DNA of 64,000 nucleotides from Bacteroidota bacterium (lineage in GTDB: Bacteria; Bacteroidota; Bacteroidia; Bacteroidales; JAADJA01). The DNA is taken from assembly GCA_020444515.1 (NCBI GenBank), contig JAHLKX010000007.1:186001-250000 (forward strand). The letters run 5' to 3'. The notes under the pieces are model-generated. The model made no database searches. It saw only the letters and a program-made list of their open reading frames with translations, and had not been told where the DNA came from. How positions within the stretch are numbered: the first letter of the stretch is position 1; every line of letters begins with the position of its first letter. Positions 44,208 through 51,454 of the stretch are shown in pieces. A program made the position numbers and the translations under genes.

Positions 44208-45476
44208 CTACCAATAAAAAGTAAGACCGAGATAACCTCCCTGACCAACCAATGCCGTTTTACTAAAATAAGAATTGAGGTAAGAAGAACCGGCCCTGAA
44301 AACTAATTGATCAGTGATAAACCAACCCAGTGCAAATCCAAAATTAAATTTTGAATAACTACTATAGACTACAATCGGTGTAACTTGTAATTGGTCTTTG
44401 TGATTCCAGGTGCCGAATACCTCAAGCCTGTAATTCGAAATCAGGGTTGGATAGTAGAAAGCATTCATACCGGCGTAAAACTTCCCGTCGCTGAAAAATT
44501 TACCTGCAGTTACATTGATAATTACCGGCAATGTTTTGCTGAATGGTGAATCATCCGGATTCTTAAAAATTAAATTTTTTAAATTATCATACGAATAATC
44601 ATTGGGGATTCCCTGATTGTTTGTTGTATCGTTGCTAACACCGTCGAATCTGAAGGTGGTATCCATAGATGCACTAAAAGGATTTTTGTTCCAGTTGATA
44701 AATCCAAGGTTTTGCAAGCCAATGCCGGCATAAAAATCTTTTTCTTTTTCGATGGCATAATGCAGATCAGCAGAAATGCCCACACCATTGATATCGTATA
44801 CTTTGCCCCAGGTCGAATCGGATGATTTGGTCTCAGCTATGATCACCGCATCCAGGTAATCGCCTTCAGGGTGGGTATAAAAGCTGGAGTTGGTTACTTT
44901 AACCCAGTCGTAATTCTGACCGGATGAAAAAGCAAGCACACCCCTAAAAGAATGTTTGATGTCGGATGAGCCAAAAAACATGCCCAACCCACCTTTTATC
45001 CTGTTGAAATAAATATTGAGATATTCAGAGTCCGGCACTGACAGGGTTTGTCCTGCATAAGGCTTATTCCCTTTTAATAGCAAACCGATCAAGTCCGGAT
45101 CGATCTGGCTATCGAGCACTTGCTGAAAATCCAACCCTGCATAGAAATATAGTTTACCCGGTTTCTTGATTGAGCTAAACCATGCTTCAACACCTGATTG
45201 ACGTATCCTTCCAGTCAGGGTTTGCCCATCCAGACTGCTTATCTGGCGATCTTTCAAATCGTCTGTTAAATATTCCGATTTATTGATGGCACTGAAAAGC
45301 TCATTGTTAAAATGATTGGAATTGGCATCATCATGATAATAAGCCCTGAATGAATATTTCCAGGAATCTTTTACCAATGAATGGGGATAATAAGGATGGA
45401 TACCTGGCATTTGAGCGCCTAAGAAGGAGGTGCTCAAAATCAATATTGCTATGGCAAGGATTCTTTTCATGTTCAT
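44208..45476 (-). CDS. DUF5723-like outer-membrane beta-barrel
   Basis: 422 residues. A signal peptide (about 1-21, ending SFLGAQ) is followed by alternating polar and aromatic strands typical of an outer-membrane barrel. There are Gly-x-Gly turns (RIKGGLGMFFG, YAGIGLQNLG) and a C-terminal YLGLTFYW ending in an aromatic residue. The pattern fits the DUF5723 family of Bacteroidota. It lies 2 bp after the large lipoprotein gene, so they are co-expressed. Confidence 0.72.
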   Translation of the reverse strand: MNMKRILAIAILILSTSFLGAQMPGIHPYYPHSLVKDSWKYSFRAYYHDDANSNHFNNELFSAINKSEYLTDDLKDRQISSLDGQTLTGRIRQSGVEAWFSSIKKPGKLYFYAGLDFQQVLDSQIDPDLIGLLLKGNKPYAGQTLSVPDSEYLNIYFNRIKGGLGMFFGSSDIKHSFRGVLAFSSGQNYDWVKVTNSSFYTHPEGDYLDAVIIAETKSSDSTWGKVYDINGVGISADLHYAIEKEKDFYAGIGLQNLGFINWNKNPFSASMDTTFRFDGVSNDTTNNQGIPNDYSYDNLKNLIFKNPDDSPFSKTLPVIINVTAGKFFSDGKFYAGMNAFYYPTLISNYRLEVFGTWNHKDQLQVTPIVVYSSYSKFNFGFALGWFITDQLVFRAGSSYLNSYFSKTALVGQGGYLGLTFYW

Positions 45477-45478
45477 CC

Positions 45479-47080
45479 TTATTGTTCAAATAAATATGTA
45501 AAGTCACCAATCACTTTAAACCGCACAAAATCCGAAGTGTGAATTACAACATGTTCTCCCTGAGCCGAGTTGATCACAAGTTCATAGTAACTGTATTTGG
45601 CGGATTTGATACTTTCTTTTAATGGATCGTCGAGCGGTACCTCGATTCTTGTTTCCACAGGTTCTGATACCCCCTGGTTTTCATCCAGTAATCCTCCGGG
45701 CAGAAATTCACCATAAAGCAAGGTGTCGATGTTCTGAAAGTTTTCATCCTGGAAATACAGGTTCATATCCAGGTTGAACGGAAAACCGTTGGTTAAAACA
45801 AGTACAAGATTGCCTGCCGTTACTTTGTCGATCTGAATACCTTCACCATTCCACTCAAACCTGGCTGATTCAAGCAGGCTGTCGATTTTTATACCCCCGT
45901 TAACCGCAGCTTGCATGTATACGCGGATAGGATAATCATAATATAAAAAGTTATTATAGTTCGTGGAGTCTTCCAGCACATTGGTCTGTAAGGTCATCGT
46001 ATAGCTGATTTCATCCGGCAGGATGGAGAACAGTTCAGGGAAGTTGGTTTCTGAAAAATCAAATATCTCTGTATGCGGTTCCACCGTTCCCATACCGGGT
46101 GATGGATCGGTAGCGCGGTCGATAAACAAGTCAGTACCTACCAACTCTCCTTCCAGGGAAACGGTTGTTCCATTTTGATTGTTGATGGCAGTAAGTTCCT
46201 GTATTTTCAGGTTGGCTTCAAGGCCATAATAATTTTCAATCTGCAGATTTACATCGGCGTTTTCAATGGACAATCCCGACACATCCAACCCGTCAAAAAA
46301 ATCAAATGGGTATGACTCCGGTCCAAAATAAAAAGTGTTCTGACCAAAATACCCAAGGGCATAATTGATCAGTATTTGTTCAAAATAGATATTCACTGCA
46401 AATGAGTCTGCAGGAAAAAGGGTGACCGGACCCGGTTCATCGGGGTGGACGATCAGGGCCAGGTAATAATTAAGCATATTGATGGTATCCCCTTCGCTCC
46501 CGGTTAAATTGAGCATATAGTCCGATACGTCATAAGCCATACTGAACACTTCATCCTTTAATACTTTTTCAGCTACCAGGAATGTATCGATTTCATTTCG
46601 CACAGCCGAGTTGATGCCTAGTACTACTTCCAGGTCCGTTCCCGATTGATCGAAAGCTTCAAATACAATTTGGCCTGAACGAATCAAAGCCTCCACCAGT
46701 TTTACACCTTGAATGTCGTAGGAATCGATGTCGAGTGGCCAGTCGAATATTTCTTTGATGATTGTATCTCCGGGTTGCAGGGTGATGGGGTTTGGCAGGG
46801 CTTCCAAACCAAAGCCCCAGCTAAAAAGTGTATCTGGTAGTTCAACCAGTGAATCTACATTTACCTGATACAGTTCATCATCAAAAACGAGTGAAACTGT
46901 ACCATCAGGATTGACACTAAAAAAATCGCTGTCAAGAATATCTTCAACATTGATGGTGTCGGCAATCAAAGGGGTCAGCAATTCCACATCCCACGAAGGT
47001 TTGGGTCTTTCTTTTTTACAACCTGTAAGAAAAAACATCACCATGACGGTGAATAAAATACCTCCGAAATAAAATCTCAT
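45479..47080 (-). CDS. Large lipoprotein of unknown function, partner of the DUF5723-like barrel
   Basis: 533 residues. The signal ends in MVMFFLTGCKK (lipidated Cys about 21). The mature part is acidic and strand-rich with no recognised catalytic motif. It contains several repeated strand-turn patterns such as SGLSIENADVNLQIEN. It is probably anchored in the outer membrane. Its pairing with the downstream barrel and the two T9SS proteins suggests a surface assembly, which is inferred. Confidence 0.68.
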   Translation of the reverse strand: MRFYFGGILFTVMVMFFLTGCKKERPKPSWDVELLTPLIADTINVEDILDSDFFSVNPDGTVSLVFDDELYQVNVDSLVELPDTLFSWGFGLEALPNPITLQPGDTIIKEIFDWPLDIDSYDIQGVKLVEALIRSGQIVFEAFDQSGTDLEVVLGINSAVRNEIDTFLVAEKVLKDEVFSMAYDVSDYMLNLTGSEGDTINMLNYYLALIVHPDEPGPVTLFPADSFAVNIYFEQILINYALGYFGQNTFYFGPESYPFDFFDGLDVSGLSIENADVNLQIENYYGLEANLKIQELTAINNQNGTTVSLEGELVGTDLFIDRATDPSPGMGTVEPHTEIFDFSETNFPELFSILPDEISYTMTLQTNVLEDSTNYNNFLYYDYPIRVYMQAAVNGGIKIDSLLESARFEWNGEGIQIDKVTAGNLVLVLTNGFPFNLDMNLYFQDENFQNIDTLLYGEFLPGGLLDENQGVSEPVETRIEVPLDDPLKESIKSAKYSYYELVINSAQGEHVVIHTSDFVRFKVIGDFTYLFEQ

Positions 47081-47222
47081 AGTGTATAAAACCCTTATTC
47101 TATTCTTGTGTTCAATTGAAACTTTTACTGTGCAAGTGGTTTAAGGTTTCTTATATGGTACTTATCTGTTATTGAATTTGTATTCCCTGTCTTCACTATT
47201 GTTCATTATTTTCTTAATTCCC

Positions 47223-47230
47223 TACTTTTG
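47223..47230 (+). promoter_or_regulatory. -7 promoter element of the MutS-like gene
   Basis: TACTTTTG matches TAnnTTTG, with ATTG 21 bp upstream as a weak -33. It sits 22 bp before ATG 47253 and so supports that start over the upstream in-frame TTG 47172. Confidence 0.5.
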
Positions 47231-47252
47231 TTGGAAACTCAATAATATTATC

Positions 47253-48593
47253 ATGCATTTATTGCACATCGACCGTAAAACCATTTCGGAACTGGAACTC
47301 ATTGAGACCGAAAATAATCGGAAAAGCATTTTTGAATTTGTCAATCAAACAGAAACTTCCGGGGGCAGAGACAAACTAATGCGACAGTTTCTTAAACCCG
47401 AATTTGACCTGGAAAATATCAAACAAAAACATGACGCAGTGCGTCACATATTGCAATATCCCAAGGAATGGGAATTCCCGCTGAATCAAAAACTGATGGA
47501 CCTTGTGGAGTATTATTATTTTCTTAATATCGATCCCGTTATCAGCAACTATAAAATTGTTAATTATTTTGAAGGAATTCGCTACTGGATTATGTATCGA
47601 TCCTATTACAAAACCTTTAAAGAGGGGATCAAGAATCTTTACCTCTTATTCCGGCATTTGAATAAATTTATTGTGAAGATAAAAGGAAAAGAGCTGCCCA
47701 TGTTTTTGAAAAGGATTGTCGATCAGATGGGCAGGATATTACAGGAGAAATTCATACAGGAGATCCTGGAAAACGAAGAGGATGAAGCACCCGGGTTCCT
47801 TTCAATTTTTACTGTTGACAAAGCGTTCAGGGAGGATCATAAAGATCAGATGGCCATATTGATCGACCTTATTTATGAACTGGACCTGATCATTTCTATG
47901 GCGAAAGTGCATCAAAAATACAATCTCTGTTTTCCTGAATTTGTGAAATCGAAGTCGCCCATGATAGAGATTCGTGGGCTCAGGCATTTATTTGTAAAAA
48001 ATTGCGAAATGAATGATGTGTTGCTGGAACGGGATCATTTTTTTATGTTCGTAACCGGACCCAACATGGCTGGTAAGACCACGTACCTCAAAGCATGTGG
48101 AGTGGCTGTATTCATGGCTCATCTCGGATTTGGTGTTCCCGCCAATTCTATGAAACTGACTCCTTTTGATAGTATATTCTCAAGCATCAATGCTGCAGAT
48201 AATCTTTCAAAAGGATATAGTTATTTCTACAGTGAGGTTTTGCGGGTCAAAGAGGCAGCTGAAAACCTGAAAAAAAATAACTCCAACCTGTTTATCTTTG
48301 ATGAGTTGTTCCGGGGAACCAATGTGAAGGATGCGTTTGATGGCTCTCTGCTTGTTATTCGCGGATTCCTAAACTGGCCGGGTTCATTCTTCCTGTTGTC
48401 ATCTCACCTGATTGAACTGGCCAAAGAACTCAGGCCGGAAACCGGTATCAGTTTCCAGTATTTTGATTCAGAAGTGAAGGATGGTAAACCGTTATTTAAT
48501 TACCAACTAAAGAATGGTATTTCGGATGAAAGACTGGGATTACTGATCCTGAAAAATGAAAAAATCGATCAGCTCCTCAATCCAAACCCCTGA
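47253..48593 (+). CDS. MutS-like ATPase lacking the mismatch-recognition domain
   Basis: 446 residues. A lever/core-like helical region (about 20-270) with TETSGGRDKLMRQFLKP precedes a MutS ATPase domain: Walker A GPNMAGKTTYLKACG, Walker B LFIFDELFRGTN, and the SSH signature. The mismatch-binding and connector domains of MutS are absent, and there is no Smr domain as in MutS2. It may act on DNA junctions or recombination intermediates. The frame continues to TTG 47172, which would add a hydrophobic leader resembling a membrane helix. The promoter position argues for 47253. Confidence 0.8.
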   Translation: MHLLHIDRKTISELELIETENNRKSIFEFVNQTETSGGRDKLMRQFLKPEFDLENIKQKHDAVRHILQYPKEWEFPLNQKLMDLVEYYYFLNIDPVISNYKIVNYFEGIRYWIMYRSYYKTFKEGIKNLYLLFRHLNKFIVKIKGKELPMFLKRIVDQMGRILQEKFIQEILENEEDEAPGFLSIFTVDKAFREDHKDQMAILIDLIYELDLIISMAKVHQKYNLCFPEFVKSKSPMIEIRGLRHLFVKNCEMNDVLLERDHFFMFVTGPNMAGKTTYLKACGVAVFMAHLGFGVPANSMKLTPFDSIFSSINAADNLSKGYSYFYSEVLRVKEAAENLKKNNSNLFIFDELFRGTNVKDAFDGSLLVIRGFLNWPGSFFLLSSHLIELAKELRPETGISFQYFDSEVKDGKPLFNYQLKNGISDERLGLLILKNEKIDQLLNPNP

Positions 48594-48595
48594 AC

Positions 48596-48808
48596 TCAAT
48601 GATCCACTCCAACCATTACATTTGAAGCTTTCACCACAGCATAAACCTGTTTACCGGCAGATATCTCGAGGTCTACTGCTGAGGTTTTTGTAATGATGGA
48701 TGTGATCTCCACACCAGGGGCCAGTTCAATCACTACTTCTGTGTTTACACTGCCCTCATTAACTTTTTTAACAACCCCTCGAAGTTGATTTCTAGCACTT
48801 AGTTTCAT
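48596..48808 (-). CDS. Single-domain molbindin (TOBE/Mop domain)
   Basis: 70 residues forming one Mop domain: KLSARNQLRGVV, VNTEVVIELAPGVEITSIIT and VYAVVKASNVMVGV. Molbindins assemble into hexamers that store molybdate or tungstate in the cytosol. Only 2 bp separate it from the convergent MutS-like gene. No molybdate transporter or cofactor gene is nearby. Confidence 0.88.
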   Translation of the reverse strand: MKLSARNQLRGVVKKVNEGSVNTEVVIELAPGVEITSIITKTSAVDLEISAGKQVYAVVKASNVMVGVDH

Positions 48809-48857
48809 TGTCGATTGATTTATTATCTAACAAAGCTACTGAATAAAAAGTTTAAGG

Positions 48858-49775
48858 TCAATCAAGAAAAAGGATGGCGACACCGCCCACGGCGATCAGA
48901 GACCCAATAATCTCTTTGGCACTGACTTTTTCTTTGAAAAACAATACAGCTGGAGGAATGAGTAATATGGGAACGATAGACATGATGGTGGCTGCTACAC
49001 CTGTTTCGGCATGCTGAACGGCTAACAATGAAAATGATACACCCAGGAAAGGCCCGAAAACAGAACCGATTCCTGTAAACAGGATCCCTTTGGGATTTTT
49101 AAAAGCCTTCCACACCCGGTTCCACCGCCGCATAAAAAAGAAAATCAGGGTAAAACCAACGATGCCAGCCAGCACCCGGATCTGGGAAGCAGCAAAGGCA
49201 TCGTAATCTTTCATGCCGAATTTACTGAGCACCAGTCCGACTGCCTGACCCACCGCACCGCCAAAGGCCAGCAGGATACCCACCACGGGATAGGAAAATT
49301 TGAGCTTTTTCTTTTGTCCCGTTTCAATTTCGGGCATTTCATTTTTGATAATGACCAGGATCACCCCGCTGATGGTCATGATCATTCCCAGGAAGTCTCT
49401 TGGGGAAAGTCTTTCTCCCAGGATCAACCACCCTGTCAGTGCCGTAATGGGCGGTACCAGTGCCATGATCAGCATGGAGATGCGTGCACCGACCACCACA
49501 AAAGCCTGGAAGAGCAACAGATCACCTACAGCGAAACCCACCAACCCTGATAATGAGAGCCAGAGCCAGGCTTCCGGCGTAGCATCCGTTGGAAAGGGCA
49601 TTCCCCGAACGATCCACAGATAGATCGTATAGATAACAAAGGCCATATACAGCCTGATCAGGTTTACGGTTAACGACCCGATCCGTTTTCCGGCTGCCTC
49701 AAAGGAAGTGCTGGTTACCGTCCAGAAAAGGGCGGTGAGCAAAGCCGCAATTTCTCCCAGATGCGATTGAATCAT
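48858..49775 (-). CDS. EamA-family (DMT) transporter
   Basis: 305 residues with ten predicted helices in two EamA repeats (about 1-135 and 160-305). Typical features are ALFWTVTSTSFE at the start and the block AVQHAETGVAATIMSIVPIL in the second repeat. The substrate is unknown and could be metabolite export. ATG 49775 (MIQSHLGEI) was taken over the upstream 49796. The DNA is visibly richer in G and C than the first third of the window. Confidence 0.82.
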   Translation of the reverse strand: MIQSHLGEIAALLTALFWTVTSTSFEAAGKRIGSLTVNLIRLYMAFVIYTIYLWIVRGMPFPTDATPEAWLWLSLSGLVGFAVGDLLLFQAFVVVGARISMLIMALVPPITALTGWLILGERLSPRDFLGMIMTISGVILVIIKNEMPEIETGQKKKLKFSYPVVGILLAFGGAVGQAVGLVLSKFGMKDYDAFAASQIRVLAGIVGFTLIFFFMRRWNRVWKAFKNPKGILFTGIGSVFGPFLGVSFSLLAVQHAETGVAATIMSIVPILLIPPAVLFFKEKVSAKEIIGSLIAVGGVAILFLD

Positions 49776-49871
49776 AAATACTTCTTGGTGCCGCAAAGTA
49801 ACGAAGAAAAAATACAGACTGCTAATATTGGTGAAAGGATTTGACCATCCTTCAGGATCATGAGGGATTCC

Positions 49872-50675
49872 TTACCAGCTATGCCGGTTGTATATATCCA
49901 GTATTTCCGAGGCGATCTCTTCAATGGCTTTGCTGGTAACATTGATCACCGCCCATTTGGGATGAAACTGGTATATATTATGGGCGTACCTCAGTTCTTT
50001 GGTAACATATTCATAGGTGGCATAATTCCCGGCAAGACCCCCAAGATGCTCATGCCTCGTTTGTCGGAGTTGTGCCAACCGGCTGGGGTAAGTGGTTAGT
50101 CCAAATATTTTTTTTGGATCTATCTGACTGAGAATGGCAGGTGGTTGAACACCCAGTACAATGGGTACATTGGCTACCAGCCAACCCTTAATGGCCAGGT
50201 AAATGCTCAAGGGGGTTTTAAAAGTGCGGGAAACTCCTAACAGAATGATATCGGCTTTGTCGAGTTCATTTTCCCGTTGCCCGTCATCATGACGAAAGGT
50301 GTATTCCATGGCTTCAATACGACGGAAATAATCGCGGTTGACTTCATGAAATAATCCCGGCTTTTCAGCAGGGGCATTGGCAAATAAATTGGATAGTCGT
50401 AAAAGAAGGGGACCCATGAGATCGATGGTTTCTACATTGAGTCGCCGGGCCGTATCCAGCATAACGCCCCTGATCTCATTGGAAACCAGGGTGTGAACAA
50501 TAAAAGCCTTTTTTTCAACAGCCTCCTGAACTACTTCCAATACCTGCAGTCGTGTTAGGATTCCTGGTTTGACAATGATCTCCAGGTCCATCCCTTCATA
50601 TTGAGTGAAGGCGGCATTCAAGGCCTGTTCTGCTGTACGGCCGGTTCCATCCGATACCACAATGACAAAATACAT
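49872..50675 (-). CDS. PEP synthase/PPDK regulatory kinase-pyrophosphorylase (DUF299)
   Basis: 267 residues of normal length. The N-terminal VVSDGTGRTAEQALNAAF and the P-loop-like LGVSRTFKTPLSIYLA mark this family. It uses ADP to phosphorylate, and phosphate to dephosphorylate, a Thr of PEP synthase or pyruvate phosphate dikinase, switching it off or on in the cytosol. Its target is not in the window. It stands alone. Confidence 0.9.
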   Translation of the reverse strand: MYFVIVVSDGTGRTAEQALNAAFTQYEGMDLEIIVKPGILTRLQVLEVVQEAVEKKAFIVHTLVSNEIRGVMLDTARRLNVETIDLMGPLLLRLSNLFANAPAEKPGLFHEVNRDYFRRIEAMEYTFRHDDGQRENELDKADIILLGVSRTFKTPLSIYLAIKGWLVANVPIVLGVQPPAILSQIDPKKIFGLTTYPSRLAQLRQTRHEHLGGLAGNYATYEYVTKELRYAHNIYQFHPKWAVINVTSKAIEEIASEILDIYNRHSW

Positions 50676-50745
50676 ACGGTATCAAAGATAAAAAAAAGCC
50701 TGAATTGTCCATTCTTTGATCTATAGACACAGGATTAAAGATCAA

Positions 50746-50779
50746 GAAAAAGGGAAATGCGATTAATCTGCATTTCCCT
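50746..50779 (-). terminator. Intrinsic terminator of sodN
   Basis: On the minus strand AGGGAAATGC pairs perfectly with GCATTTCCCT (10 bp, 9-nt loop), followed by a T-run. It lies just after the sodN stop. Confidence 0.85.
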
Positions 50780-50804
50780 GATATGATTTCTGAATATCGA
50801 TTTT

Positions 50805-51299
50805 TTAATGAGCGTCCTGTTCGATTTTATGGCGATGCTCCCCTTCAAAATAAGACTCTTCAAAGGCTTCCAGTGCTGTTCTCAGTTTTTTTACATACAT
50901 CACATCGGTGGTTTGTTTGCTCTTCATGGCATAAACAATGATCTGATGCAGCAGCGACAGCTCTTTCACGTATTTTTCAAATTCTGGACCTTCTGTTGTC
51001 TCCGGAAGCTGGATACGCTGTGTAATGAAATACTGGGTAGCAACATGCTGGATTTCATTGGCATGATCATCTTTGGTGGTGATCCAACGGACGATCTGAT
51101 TATAATTTTTATCTGCCTCAGCCGATAGTTTTTCAATTTGTTCCATGGCTTTTTCAATGGTTGTAAAATGCTCATACAACATGGCAATGCGAAGTTCATC
51201 ATTGTATATGCCGCAGGGAACTTCACAATGAGCGAATGATTTGATGCTTATTGTTGACAATAAGGCGATCGTTAAAATGGAAAACAATGTTTTTTTCAT
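50805..51299 (-). CDS. sodN: Exported nickel superoxide dismutase
   Basis: 164 residues. The nickel hook HCEVPCGIY (His1, Cys2, Cys6, Pro5, Tyr9 equivalents) lies right after a Sec-type signal peptide, MKKTLFSILTIALLSTIS..SFA. Cleavage after FA would leave His as the first residue, as needed for Ni binding by the free amino group and imidazole. The remainder (about 24-164) is the four-helix bundle of NiSOD with no other domain. It would destroy superoxide in the periplasm as a hexamer. No SodX-type protease is nearby. The Asp that usually follows the Tyr is Asn. Confidence 0.9.
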   Translation of the reverse strand: MKKTLFSILTIALLSTISIKSFAHCEVPCGIYNDELRIAMLYEHFTTIEKAMEQIEKLSAEADKNYNQIVRWITTKDDHANEIQHVATQYFITQRIQLPETTEGPEFEKYVKELSLLHQIIVYAMKSKQTTDVMYVKKLRTALEAFEESYFEGEHRHKIEQDAH

Positions 51300-51309
51300 G
51301 ATTCCTCCT
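51300..51309 (-). promoter_or_regulatory. Strong Shine-Dalgarno before sodN
   Basis: Minus strand AGGAGG (51304-51309) with a 4-nt spacer (AATC) to ATG. Most genes of this window have no recognisable Shine-Dalgarno, so this one stands out. Confidence 0.7.
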
Positions 51310-51426
51310 GATATTTTAATAATTATTGATTGTAGTTAAATAACAAGTCGTTTTATCAAATGTTTATCGACCACCCCACTATTTTGGATTTAAGAATTTT
51401 TTAAGTGCCTGTTTTTTATTTCTGGT

Positions 51427-51434
51427 TAAATTTG
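51427..51434 (+). promoter_or_regulatory. -7 promoter element of the GH97 gene
   Basis: TAAATTTG matches TAnnTTTG, 20 bp before the ATG. No -33 is evident. Confidence 0.5.
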
Positions 51435-51454
51435 TTGTTAATAATATTGATACA

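Noticed and set aside
42773..44248. Longer start for the second choice-of-anchor-L protein
   Set aside because: It would overlap the neighbouring barrel gene and place the signal peptide at residue 47.
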